From Mycobacterium sp. 852013-50091_SCH5140682 (lineage in GTDB: Bacteria > Actinomycetota > Actinomycetes > Mycobacteriales > Mycobacteriaceae): a stretch of 46,024 nt of DNA. The translations under genes were made by a program, and so were the position numbers. A model generated the notes under the pieces. The model ran no database searches, was not told where the DNA came from, and worked only from the letters and a program-made list of their open reading frames with translations. Below are positions 1 through 7,750 of this stretch, piece by piece (positions within the stretch are counted from its first letter, which is position 1; every line of letters begins with the position of its first letter). Where the stretch lies: positions 1 through 46,024 of the forward strand of contig NZ_LZTB01000024.1 of the NCBI RefSeq assembly GCF_001665685.1. Reading direction: 5' to 3'.

Positions 1-193
1 GGCTGTTGATCGATGTCGGTGAGAAACACGAAGTACCCCGAAACATTAAAAAAAAATATCCGGTAGGGCGGGGGTGGGAGCTCTCGGACGGCATTGGCGA
101 GAACGGCGTCTGCAACGCTATCGGCACTTCTGATGTTCCATCAACTTACTTTTGCCTTTTGCGTGCCAAAGTGAGCGAAGTTACGCTCGGACC
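1..193. other. Intergenic region upstream of the ROK gene
   Basis: No convincing gene lies here; the short reading frames lack a ribosome site and family resemblance. There is an A-rich tract around 48-58. Two small dyads are visible: TGATG-ttc-CATCA at 131-143, and GAGCG-aagtta-CGCTC at 173-188 just before the ROK start. Either could be a regulator site, but they are short and may be chance. Confidence 0.5.
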
Positions 194-1351
194 ATGTCCA
201 CGGTCGGCGAGGTGATGGCTCTCATCCGCGACCGTCGTGACGTCACGCGTGCTGAGATCGGCCAGTTGACCGGGTTGTCCAGAACCGCGGTGGCGGCGCG
301 GGTGGCTGTGCTCACCGACCTCGGTTTGGTGGTCGAGACCGAGCAGGCTCCGTCCACCGGCGGGCGCCCCGCGGCACTGCTGTCGTTCAACGCCGACAAC
401 GGTGTGGTGCTGTCGGCGGCCATCGGCCGCAGCCGGACCCGGGTGGCCGTATGCAATCTGGCCGGCGACGTCCTCGATCTCACCGACATCGATCAACAGC
501 CCGACCTCGGGCCCGGGGATCTGATGCCCGACGTCGTCAAGCGTCTCGATGCGCTGATGGACGCGCGGGCGGGCGCTCATGTTTACGGTATCGGCGTGAG
601 CCTGCCGGGCACCGTCGATCGGGTGCGTGGCGCCAGCCTGGACTCGCCGATCCTGCCCGGCTGGGACGGGGTCGAGCTACGGCCCTACCTTCGAGAACTG
701 ACGGACGCTCCCGTGGTCGTCGACAACGATGTCAATGTCATCGCCCTGACTGAACGGCACCGCGGCGAGCCGCGAGATGGTCACGGCGAACGCCGGGCCA
801 TCGACGATCTGCTGGTGCTCAAGGCCTCGACAGGCATCGGCGCGGGCATCATCGCCGGTGGGGTGCTGCAGCGAGGCGCTGTGCAGGCGGCGGGGGAGCT
901 GGGACACAACAAGACCCCCGCGGCCGCCGGATTGCCATGCCGATGCGGCGACAGCGGATGTCTGGAGGCGATCGCCGGGGGCTGGGCGCTGGTGGCCGAA
1001 TTGGGCCGCGACGGCGTCAATCACGTGCGTGATTTGGTGCGGCTCGCCCATGACGGCGACGCCGACGCGCGCCGGATGATCCGCGACAGCGGACGCCACG
1101 TCGGTGAAGTGATCGCCGCGGCGGTCAATCTGCTCAACCCCGCGGTGCTCGTCGTCGCGGGCGACATGGCACGCGCTTACGAGATCTTCGTCGCCGGGCT
1201 GCGGGAAACGTTGTACGGCAACGCCACCGCGCTGGCCACCCGCACGCTGCAGGTGGCGCCGTCCACCTACGGCGACCGCTCCGGGGTCATCGGATGCGCC
1301 TCGATGGTCCTCGATGAAGTGCTCAGCCCACAGGCCATCGACGCGCTGTAG
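194..1351 (+). CDS. ROK family transcriptional regulator
   Basis: A 385-residue protein of the ROK (repressor, ORF, kinase) family. Residues about 1-60 form a MarR-like winged helix (TRAEIGQLTGLSRTAVAARV) ending in the usual basic wing GGRPA. The rest is the sugar-kinase-like ROK domain with the zinc motif: His238, Cys249, Cys251 and Cys256 (CRCGDSGC), plus a VDNDVN segment around the kinase Asp. The glycine-rich ATP loop (DxGxT) is replaced by AIGRSRT, which suggests a regulator rather than an active kinase. The ATG at 194 places the HTH at the N-terminus; an in-frame start at 152 would add 14 residues without family support. The ligand is probably a sugar or derivative, by family. The next gene is convergent. 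Confidence 0.85.
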   Translation: MSTVGEVMALIRDRRDVTRAEIGQLTGLSRTAVAARVAVLTDLGLVVETEQAPSTGGRPAALLSFNADNGVVLSAAIGRSRTRVAVCNLAGDVLDLTDIDQQPDLGPGDLMPDVVKRLDALMDARAGAHVYGIGVSLPGTVDRVRGASLDSPILPGWDGVELRPYLRELTDAPVVVDNDVNVIALTERHRGEPRDGHGERRAIDDLLVLKASTGIGAGIIAGGVLQRGAVQAAGELGHNKTPAAAGLPCRCGDSGCLEAIAGGWALVAELGRDGVNHVRDLVRLAHDGDADARRMIRDSGRHVGEVIAAAVNLLNPAVLVVAGDMARAYEIFVAGLRETLYGNATALATRTLQVAPSTYGDRSGVIGCASMVLDEVLSPQAIDAL

Positions 1352-1357
1352 CTGTCG

Positions 1358-2221
1358 CTACGCCTTTGCGATGACGTGTTCGGCGAACTTCTCCAGATGC
1401 CGGATCTTGCGGTCCAGCGGCTCGGTGTCCTCACCCTTGATGTAAGGCAGCCGGAATCCGACGATCACATCGGTCACGCCCTTGTCCTCGAGGCGCTTGA
1501 TGCCGTCGAGGGTGAACGCGTCGGCCGAGATCACGTGAACCTCAAACGGACCGGTGTGTCCCTCTTCCTCACGAATCCGGTTGAGCCGCTTGATCAGTAC
1601 GTCGAGATCGTCGGTGCCGCCGCCGTGCATCCAGCCGTCGCAGCGCGCCGCCCGGCGCAGCGCGGCTTCGGCATGCCCGCCGACCAGGATCTGCACCGGC
1701 CTCGACGGCGCGGGCGTCATCTTGGTCTTCGGAATGTCGTAGAACTCGCCGTGGTACTCGAAATACTCACCGGTGGTGAGCCCACGGATGATGTCGATGC
1801 ACTCGTCCATGCGCTTACCCCGCTTGGTGAACGGGACGCCCATCAACTCGTAGTCCTCGGGCCACGGGCTGGTGCCCACGCCGAGCCCGAGCCGGTTGTC
1901 GAACATCGCATTGAGCGACCCGACCTGCTTGGCGACCAGGGCAGGCGGGCGGATCGGCAGTTTGAGCACGAAAAAGTTGAACTTCAGCGTGGTAGTCGCC
2001 GCGCACAGTGCCGAGGCCAGCACGAACGCCTCGATGAAGGACTTGCCGTCGAGAAACTCGCGGTTGCCGTCGGGCGTGTACGGATATGTCGAATCCGACT
2101 CGAACGGGTAGGCGATGCTGTCCGGAATCGTCATGGCGTGGTAGCCGGCCGCTTCAGCTGCCTTGGCCAACGGGATGTAGTAGGTGGGATCGGTCATGGC
2201 TTCGGCATAGGTGAACCGCAT
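1358..2221 (-). CDS. LLM-class flavin/F420-dependent oxidoreductase (Rv0940c type)
   Basis: A 287-residue luciferase-like monooxygenase of the TIM-barrel type. Sequence marks are the N-terminal FTYAEAM strand, the LGLGVGTSPWPEDYELMGV loop, the RGKRMDECIDIIR helix and the PVQILVGG strand, all typical of mycobacterial LLM enzymes that use F420 or FMN. The start at 2221 has a good ribosome site (GGAGG, 3 bases before the ATG); the frame continues 14 codons upstream but only through the operator. By position next to the Rv0941c-like gene and by length it matches M. tuberculosis Rv0940c. The substrate is unknown. A KstR-type palindrome 11 bases upstream suggests control with sterol or lipid catabolism. 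Whether F420 or FMN is the cofactor cannot be told from the sequence. Confidence 0.9.
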   Translation of the reverse strand: MRFTYAEAMTDPTYYIPLAKAAEAAGYHAMTIPDSIAYPFESDSTYPYTPDGNREFLDGKSFIEAFVLASALCAATTTLKFNFFVLKLPIRPPALVAKQVGSLNAMFDNRLGLGVGTSPWPEDYELMGVPFTKRGKRMDECIDIIRGLTTGEYFEYHGEFYDIPKTKMTPAPSRPVQILVGGHAEAALRRAARCDGWMHGGGTDDLDVLIKRLNRIREEEGHTGPFEVHVISADAFTLDGIKRLEDKGVTDVIVGFRLPYIKGEDTEPLDRKIRHLEKFAEHVIAKA

Positions 2222-2231
2222 GGCCTCCACA

Positions 2232-2247
2232 CTAGAACGTGTTCTAG
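2232..2247. promoter_or_regulatory. KstR-type operator palindrome
   Basis: CTAGAACGTGTTCTAG has perfect 7-bp arms around a 2-bp centre and matches the published KstR pattern TnnAACnnGTTnnA. It lies 11 bases before the ATG of the LLM gene, just ahead of its ribosome site, where a bound TetR-family repressor would block transcription. The same 14-mer recurs at 37368-37381 before the second LLM gene. Confidence 0.75.
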
Positions 2248-2344
2248 AAGTTGCGTGAGTCAATTGTCGCCGGCGTAGGGATACGATTGACTGGCCTGCC
2301 TTTCGCGATGTGACTGTCGTCCGAGGCGGATCGGAGAGTATTCG

Positions 2345-3064
2345 ATGTCAAAGACCCCGTCCGCAGCCATTGCTCTGCAGATCAGCGACATGATCCGTGA
2401 GATTCAGCAAACGCCGCACACCGACCTCGACGTCGACGCGATTCTCGGTGAGCTCGCCGAGAGTGGTGTCAGCTACATCGCGGCCGCCCAGCACGCCGGC
2501 ATCACCATCGCCTCGCGGGACGGCAAGCTCCACACGGCAGCGGCCACGAGCGAGTACCCGATCCTTCTCGACAAGTTCCAGCAGCGGGCCGGGGAGGGCC
2601 CCTGCCTCACCGCGGCCTGGGAACAGCACGTCATCAAGGTCGACGATGTCGAGACGGAGCAGCGGTGGACCACCTACTGCCGGGATACGCTCGACGAGAC
2701 TCCGATCCGGTCGATCATGGCGTTTCAGCTGTACGCCGATCAGCAGACGATGGGTGCGCTCAACTTCTATGCCGAGCGCCCCTACGCATTCGACGCCGAG
2801 GCGGTAGAGGCCGGTCTGATCGTGGCTACCCACGCCGCGCTGGCGTGGAACCTGCTACGGCGTGACGAACAGTTCCGCAGCGCGCTGGCTACCCGCGACA
2901 TCATCGGCCAGGCGAAGGGCATGCTGATGGAACGCTTCAAGATCGATGCCGTCCAGGCCTTCGAGGTGCTCAAGCGGCTGTCGCAGAACTCGAACACCCC
3001 TCTCGTCGATATTGCGCACGAGATCGTGCACGCGGAGCGCGTCCCGGATTCGGTCGACGACTGA
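2345..3064 (+). CDS. GAF and ANTAR domain protein
   Basis: A 239-residue cytoplasmic signalling protein. Residues about 20-170 resemble a GAF sensor domain (the segments AGEGPCLTAAW and MGALNFYAERPYAFD are typical of actinobacterial GAF-ANTAR proteins). Residues about 180-230 form an ANTAR domain (RDIIGQAKGMLMERF, then the conserved A..F..L...S...N..L..IA pattern). ANTAR domains bind RNA hairpins and act by antitermination. A GGAG ribosome site sits about 9 bases before the ATG. The neighbour downstream, convergent, is a STAS-HATPase protein, a pairing that suggests a stress-signalling locus. The ligand and RNA targets are not evident. Confidence 0.9.
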   Translation: MSKTPSAAIALQISDMIREIQQTPHTDLDVDAILGELAESGVSYIAAAQHAGITIASRDGKLHTAAATSEYPILLDKFQQRAGEGPCLTAAWEQHVIKVDDVETEQRWTTYCRDTLDETPIRSIMAFQLYADQQTMGALNFYAERPYAFDAEAVEAGLIVATHAALAWNLLRRDEQFRSALATRDIIGQAKGMLMERFKIDAVQAFEVLKRLSQNSNTPLVDIAHEIVHAERVPDSVDD

Positions 3065-3109
3065 AGGCGCCGGCAACGTGCCCTCGTAGCAGGAGAACCC
3101 CACTCGGGA

Positions 3110-3868
3110 CTACAGCGAATTCTCCGGTCCGACGACCGCCCACACGGTCTTGCCGTTGGATGTCGGTGTGCTGCCCCAGGCGCGGGCCAGCGCTGCGATC
3201 ACGGCAAGTCCGGAGACCGTATCGCCGCCACGGCACGGATCCTCATGCCGAACCGCGGGGGCCCGGCTGTCGTCGGAGACCGCGATGGCGATGGTGTCAC
3301 CCCGGCTCTCGACGGTGAGTCGCGGCGCACTGAAGGTGTGTTCCAGAACGTTCTCCACCAGAACGTCCACCACGATGGCGGACACCGGAATGAAGTCTCC
3401 TCGCGACCAGTTGATCAACCATTCGGCGACCAATTGCCGCGCGCGGCGCAGGCTGGAATGCACCGCAGGCAACTGAGCGCGTGCCCGCCGACGCGGTGGT
3501 TCGAGGTCGGCGCGCATCGCCGCAGGCGCCGAGTCCACCGACGAGTACAGCGGGACGTACCGCGTGAGGCCATTGCGTCTGATGGCGCTACGGCCGGAGG
3601 CGTGGCGGCAGACCAGAATCAGGGGGACGTCCGGCCAGATGCTGATGTGCCAGAGAGCGCTGGTGAACACGCACCACGCCCACTCGGCCGGCACGTGCAG
3701 CTCGGTCACGTCGACGAGCACGGCTGTCGGCTCCTCCAATGCCGTCTCGATGACCACGTCGCGCAATTCTCGATATGTGGTGACGTCGAGAACGCCGTCG
3801 ACATGGAGAAGCCGGCTGCCACCGCAGGTGAGCGTCGACACTGCCATCGGATTCCGCGAACTAGCCAT
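3110..3868 (-). CDS. STAS / HATPase (RsbW-like) signalling protein
   Basis: A 252-residue protein with two domains. Residues about 8-115 fold as a STAS-like (anti-anti-sigma) domain; residues about 135-250 are a GHKL ATPase of the RsbW type, with the N box (Glu172, Asn173, His177), the SDDS box near 198-201 and a glycine-rich lid (GGDTVSGLAVI, 214-224). The STAS part lacks the usual phosphorylatable Asp-Ser pair (HVPAEWAW stands there), so it may not be switched by phosphorylation. Fusions like this are anti-sigma-factor-like regulators in actinobacteria; M. tuberculosis Rv0941c is the likely counterpart by position. Its ATG overlaps the stop of a short upstream frame by 8 bases (ATGGCTAG), which suggests translational coupling. 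No sigma factor lies nearby. Confidence 0.85.
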   Translation of the reverse strand: MASSRNPMAVSTLTCGGSRLLHVDGVLDVTTYRELRDVVIETALEEPTAVLVDVTELHVPAEWAWCVFTSALWHISIWPDVPLILVCRHASGRSAIRRNGLTRYVPLYSSVDSAPAAMRADLEPPRRRARAQLPAVHSSLRRARQLVAEWLINWSRGDFIPVSAIVVDVLVENVLEHTFSAPRLTVESRGDTIAIAVSDDSRAPAVRHEDPCRGGDTVSGLAVIAALARAWGSTPTSNGKTVWAVVGPENSL

Positions 3869-4001
3869 GATGCTCAGATCGCTGGGTCGCCGGCGACATT
3901 CGTTCGCTGAGCAATCGACGGGAACCTTCGATCAACGCCTCCGCGCCGCCGGCCGACGCACCGGCCGCGACCACTCCTGTTACCCCGTCAATGTCTGTCA
4001 T
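3861..4001 (-). CDS. Short CheB-like N-terminal fragment, possible coupled small ORF
   Basis: A 46-residue frame. Its segment GVVAAGASAGGAEALI resembles the start of CheB-type methylesterases, where the Ser of GAS-x-GG is catalytic; the rest of that enzyme (the His and Asp residues) is absent. It has a plausible ribosome site (AAGGTG, 4 bases before the ATG), or the same bases TAAGGT could be a -10 box of a leaderless transcript. Its stop codon overlaps the start of the STAS-HATPase gene by 8 bases. It is either a decayed cheB remnant or a small leader-type protein that couples translation. The family match rests on one short motif, so confidence is limited. Confidence 0.4.
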   Translation of the reverse strand: MTDIDGVTGVVAAGASAGGAEALIEGSRRLLSERMSPATQRSEHHG

Positions 4002-4071
4002 TGCGCACCTTATGTGCTCTGATACCCAACCTACGCCGAGGCAATGCATCGCGACACGGCATGATTTCCGT

Positions 4072-5244
4072 GTGCGGCCCTGGCTTACCCGCAATGTGCG
4101 GGTGCTCTCCGCGGTGTCGTTTCTTCAGGACGCCGCGAGTGAACTTCTCTATCCATTGCTGCCCATCTATCTGACCGCTGTCCTCGGCGCGCCACCCTCG
4201 GTGGTCGGCGCCGTCGAAGGCGCCGCCGAGGGGGCCGCCGCACTGACGAAGCTCGCGGCGGGTCCGCTGGGTGATCGGTTTGCGAAGCGGCCCTTGATCG
4301 CGACCGGCTACGGCATGGCCGCGCTGGGCAAGGTGATCGTCGCTGCGGCCGGCGCCTGGCCCGGCGTGCTCGCCGGCCGCGTCGTCGACCGGCTCGGCAA
4401 GGGCGTGCGCGGCGCCCCGCGGGATGCCCTGCTGGTCGCCGATGTCGACGAGTCCGTCCGCGGTCGGGTGTTCGGATTCCACCGGGCCATGGACACTTTG
4501 GGAGCAGTGGTGGGCCCGTTGCTGGGCCTCGCGGGTTATGAACTGCTCGATCACCGGATCCCGCCGCTGCTGTGGATCGCGGTGGTACCCGCCGTGCTCA
4601 GCGTGGTGCTGGTGTTTCTGGTCGCGGAGAAACGACGGCAGCCCGTCACGGCGCGCACACCGACCTTCGCGCGGGTGCGGGATCTGCCGGGTCGCTACTG
4701 GCGGGTGACGGCCGTGCTGGTGCTGTTCGGGCTGGTGAACTTCCCTGACGCCCTGTTGCTGTTGCGGCTCAACGAGATCGGCTTTTCCGTCGTTGAGGTG
4801 ATCCTGGCCTACGTGACCTACAACGCGGTGTACGCGGTCTCCAGCTACCCGGCGGGACTGCTGGCCGACCGGATCGGACGGTTGCCGGTGTTCGGCATCG
4901 GCTTGGTGTTCTTCGCCGTCGGCTACGCCGGCCTGGGGATGACCACCGACACCGTCGTGGCCTGGCTGTTGATCGGGGCGTACGGACTGTTCACCGGCTG
5001 CACGGACGGGGTCGGCAAAGCCTGGGTGTCGTCATTGGTGGGCACCGATCTGCAGGGCAGTGCCCAGGGAGTTTTCCAGGGCCTCAGCGGTTTTGCCGTG
5101 CTCGGCGCCGGACTGTGGGCAGGGCTGCTCTGGAACGCGATTCCGGGTCAGGCCGGGCAGCTGCCGCTACTGGTGTCAGGTGCCGCAGGCGGTGTGTTCG
5201 CGGTGGGGTTGCTCGCCACCACTGTCGTCACTCGGCGACGGTGA
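4072..5244 (+). CDS. MFS transporter
   Basis: A 390-residue major facilitator superfamily protein with about 12 membrane segments. The N-terminal segment LSAVSFLQDAASELLYPLLP and the loop GPLGDRFAKRP (the MFS motif A between helices 2 and 3) are clear, and a second motif-A copy, GLLADRIGRLP, opens the C-terminal half. The substrate cannot be inferred. I chose the GTG at 4072 because it gives the family-typical N-terminus (MRPWLTRNVRVLS) and leaves about 70 bases to the divergent small ORF. In-frame ATGs at 3991 and 4012 would overlap that ORF. No strong ribosome site is visible for any start. The 3' end overlaps the convergent diiron oxygenase gene by 17 bases. Confidence 0.85.
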   Translation: MRPWLTRNVRVLSAVSFLQDAASELLYPLLPIYLTAVLGAPPSVVGAVEGAAEGAAALTKLAAGPLGDRFAKRPLIATGYGMAALGKVIVAAAGAWPGVLAGRVVDRLGKGVRGAPRDALLVADVDESVRGRVFGFHRAMDTLGAVVGPLLGLAGYELLDHRIPPLLWIAVVPAVLSVVLVFLVAEKRRQPVTARTPTFARVRDLPGRYWRVTAVLVLFGLVNFPDALLLLRLNEIGFSVVEVILAYVTYNAVYAVSSYPAGLLADRIGRLPVFGIGLVFFAVGYAGLGMTTDTVVAWLLIGAYGLFTGCTDGVGKAWVSSLVGTDLQGSAQGVFQGLSGFAVLGAGLWAGLLWNAIPGQAGQLPLLVSGAAGGVFAVGLLATTVVTRRR

Positions 5245-6481
5245 CCTCCACGTTCGGCAGGGCGAACGGCGGCGCGCCGACGCCGACGATCGAATGGCTG
5301 CCCTGCGCGGTACGTTCGGTGATTCGCGCGTCCACGCACCGCGATTCGATGGCAAGCCGTACGGGGCCGACGCTGACGGAGTTCGGTGCGTCGAGAATCG
5401 TTCCGCGCCAGTGGTATCGGCCGTCGATGGGGTCCACGTGCCCGGTCAGGCGGACCCGCACGGGGTGTTCCTGGTCGGCGATCTGCAGCGTCGCGGCACC
5501 GTCGTACACGTCGTCGTCGGCCTCCGCGCCCGCACCCGCGCTTGCCGGCGCCGCGACGCCACGAGGTGCGGCGGCGGGCAGGAACCCGGTGCGGCGCCAC
5601 AATCGACGCGCGATGGGGCCCATCAGCCCGACCTCTTCCAGGAACGCACCCAGCGGGGCGAACCCGGCGATCTGAGTCTCGTGCCGGTGGGTGCTGGCGC
5701 GGGCCATCTCGCGGGCCGCGCGGGCGTCGAGACCGACGCGGTGATACTGCACCTTGTTGGTGAACAGGAAGCGGAAGAACAGACCGCCGACCCCGTTGAG
5801 ATTGCCGACCCAGGCGCGGGTGAGCCACGGCATCGTCGGCGTGCGCTTGCGTAGTCCGTCGCGGGCGAACTGGATGTGCCTGGCCTCTTCGGTGACGTGA
5901 ATTCGCATGAGGCGCTGGATGATCGGCTGCAGCTCCGGATCGTCCATCATCTGCCGCTGCAACGAGTCGAAGATCTCCTCGCCGATCAACGCGGCCACCC
6001 ACAGCAACGAGCCGCGGAATGCGAACGGCAGGGCATTGATGATCATGCGCTGGTAGAGCCGCGGGCGCACCGGTTTGGCGTCGACCTTCTCGATCGCCCT
6101 GCCGAACATCACCATGTGCCGGGTTTCGTCGCCGAGTTCGGTGAGCTCGTAGTGGGTGGCGCGGGCGGTGGGGTCCTGATGCATCATCTTGCGCAGCAGT
6201 GCCTGGTTGAGGATGTTCTCGAACCAGATGCCCGCGGAGAGCGTGTTGACCAGCTCCTGGCGCGACAGCTCGATCTGCTGGGCGCGGGTCATGCTGTCCC
6301 ACAACGGTGTTCCGTACAACGACACCGTCTTCGGGGGCAGGTAGAACTTGTCCGGGTCCAAAGGTGCGTCCCAGTCGATGTCAACGACCGGCGCGTAGGA
6401 TTTGCGCACCGAACCCTTGAGTAGGCGCTCGGAGAACTCGTCACGCGTGGCGGCGTTGGCCGCCCTGACCGAAGATGTCAC
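5228..6481 (-). CDS. AurF-type diiron oxygenase with DUF4873-like C-terminus
   Basis: A 417-residue protein. Residues about 60-260 match the AurF N-oxygenase family of nonheme diiron enzymes: a probable first ligand Glu88, then Glu119-x-x-His122, Glu168/169, and the cluster His195-x3-Glu199-x2-His202, whose spacing equals that of AurF. After an Ala/Gly-rich linker (about 305-325), residues about 330-415 resemble DUF4873 (YDGAATLQIADQEHPVRV), a domain often found on mycobacterial oxygenases. The start is a GTG with GAAGGGA upstream. AurF oxidises an arylamine; the substrate here is unknown and the enzyme could instead hydroxylate or desaturate a lipid. It stands alone, convergent with the MFS gene, with no visible reductase partner. 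Confidence 0.8.
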   Translation of the reverse strand: MTSSVRAANAATRDEFSERLLKGSVRKSYAPVVDIDWDAPLDPDKFYLPPKTVSLYGTPLWDSMTRAQQIELSRQELVNTLSAGIWFENILNQALLRKMMHQDPTARATHYELTELGDETRHMVMFGRAIEKVDAKPVRPRLYQRMIINALPFAFRGSLLWVAALIGEEIFDSLQRQMMDDPELQPIIQRLMRIHVTEEARHIQFARDGLRKRTPTMPWLTRAWVGNLNGVGGLFFRFLFTNKVQYHRVGLDARAAREMARASTHRHETQIAGFAPLGAFLEEVGLMGPIARRLWRRTGFLPAAAPRGVAAPASAGAGAEADDDVYDGAATLQIADQEHPVRVRLTGHVDPIDGRYHWRGTILDAPNSVSVGPVRLAIESRCVDARITERTAQGSHSIVGVGAPPFALPNVEVTVAE

Positions 6482-6605
6482 CGTTGACGTCCCTTCGACT
6501 GGCCGGAGCGAAGCTGCTCATCGAAACTAGGGCTCTCCGCAACATTTAGTCAATACCCACGGTACCGCATACTTTGGCGAGCGGCCGGATCGTTACCCTT
6601 CGGGT

Positions 6606-7358
6606 GTGCGCCACATCCATGTCATCGGCATCGGCGCGGGGGATCCCGACTACGTCACGGCACAAGCGGTTTCCGCGCTCAACGACACCCAGGTGTTCTT
6701 CGCGATGGACAAGGCTGCGCGACGCGGCACTGGTACCGACGAACTGGTCGGGTTGCGGAGGGCCATCTGCGAACGGTTCATCCGCGAACCCGGCTACCGG
6801 TTCGTCGAACTGGTCGATCCGCCGCGCGCGACGACCGGCGAATACACCAGCGCTGTCACCGACTGGCACGCCGAACGAGCCAGGATCTGGGCTCGGGCCA
6901 TCGAGACCGAACTCGGACCAGACGGGGTCGGTGCGTTTTTGGCGTGGGGTGACCCGGCGCTGTACGACAGCACACTGCGCATCCTCGACCGGGTCGCCGA
7001 GCATGTGGAATTCGACTACGACGTGATCCCTGGCATCACTGCCGTCCAGGCCCTGACGGCGCGGCATCGCATTCCGCTCAACGACATCGGCGAGCCGGTG
7101 CTGATCACGACGGGCCGCCGGTTGCGCGACGAGGGCGTCTCCGGCACTGCGGTCGTGATGCTCGACGCCGAATGCTCGTTCCGGGAATGCCCGCAGCAGA
7201 CCCGGATCTGGTGGGGCGCCTACCTGGGCACGCCCGACGAGATCCTGTTCGCCGGCCGCGTCGGCGAGGTGGGCGAGCAGATCGTCGCGGCACGGGCCGA
7301 AGCACGCGAACGCCACGGCTGGATCATGGACACCTACCTACTGCGATCGGCAGACTGA
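6606..7358 (+). CDS. cobF: Precorrin-6A synthase (deacetylating), CobF
   Basis: A 250-residue SAM-dependent methyltransferase of the aerobic cobalamin pathway. CobF methylates precorrin-5 at C-1 and releases the C-20-derived acetate, giving precorrin-6A. The N-terminal HVIGIGAGDPDYVT loop is the tetrapyrrole methylase SAM site, and FLAWGDPALYDST plus the VIPGITAVQAL segment are the family's second and third motifs. The start is a GTG at 6606 with no clear ribosome site. No other cob gene is in the window. M. tuberculosis is reported to lack cobF, so this gene marks a lineage that kept it. Six bases separate it from the next gene, so the two are probably co-transcribed. Confidence 0.92.
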   Translation: MRHIHVIGIGAGDPDYVTAQAVSALNDTQVFFAMDKAARRGTGTDELVGLRRAICERFIREPGYRFVELVDPPRATTGEYTSAVTDWHAERARIWARAIETELGPDGVGAFLAWGDPALYDSTLRILDRVAEHVEFDYDVIPGITAVQALTARHRIPLNDIGEPVLITTGRRLRDEGVSGTAVVMLDAECSFRECPQQTRIWWGAYLGTPDEILFAGRVGEVGEQIVAARAEARERHGWIMDTYLLRSAD

Positions 7359-7363
7359 CACCC

Positions 7364-7750
7364 ATGACCTCATTTCTGTTGCGCGCCGGGCTGACCGGGG
7401 TCGCGCTGTGGATCGTGACACTGATCGTGCCGGGAATGAGTTTCGTCGGCGGTGACACCACGCTGCAGCGCGTCGGCATCATCTTCGTCGTCGCGGTGAT
7501 CTTCGGCGTCGTCAACGCCATCATCAAACCGATCGTGCAGATCCTCTCGATTCCGCTCTACATCCTCACCCTCGGGCTGATCCACGTCGTGATCAATGCA
7601 CTCATGCTGTGGATCACGTCGCGGATCACCGAGAGCACCACCCACTGGGGCCTGCAGATCAACGAGTTCTGGTGGACCGCGATCTGGGCGGCGATCGTGC
7701 TGTCGATCGTCAGCTGGCTACTGTCGCTGGTCTGGCAACCCGAGCGCTGA
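7364..7750 (+). CDS. YvlD / phage-holin-4 superfamily membrane protein
   Basis: A 128-residue integral membrane protein with four hydrophobic segments (roughly 4-24, 35-53, 57-85 and 105-125). The N-V-x-I-K-P pattern at the end of helix 2 (GVVNAIIKPIVQILSIPLYILT) is the hallmark of the YvlD/PF04020 family. The function of the family is not well defined; the name holin is historical. The ATG at 7364 gives the family-typical start; the open frame reaches 7172 but only through cobF. It begins 6 bases after the cobF stop and its 3' end overlaps the convergent FUSC gene by 33 bases. Confidence 0.8.
   Translation: MTSFLLRAGLTGVALWIVTLIVPGMSFVGGDTTLQRVGIIFVVAVIFGVVNAIIKPIVQILSIPLYILTLGLIHVVINALMLWITSRITESTTHWGLQINEFWWTAIWAAIVLSIVSWLLSLVWQPER

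Noticed and set aside
6..215. A 69-residue frame at the left edge
   Set aside because: It has no ribosome site, no known pattern and runs into the ROK gene in another frame.
1376..2278. A plus-strand frame opposite the LLM gene
   Set aside because: It is the mirror of a clear enzyme gene and has no family resemblance.
7172..7363. N-terminal extension of the YvlD-type protein
   Set aside because: It lies wholly inside cobF in another frame; the ATG at 7364 gives the family-typical protein.
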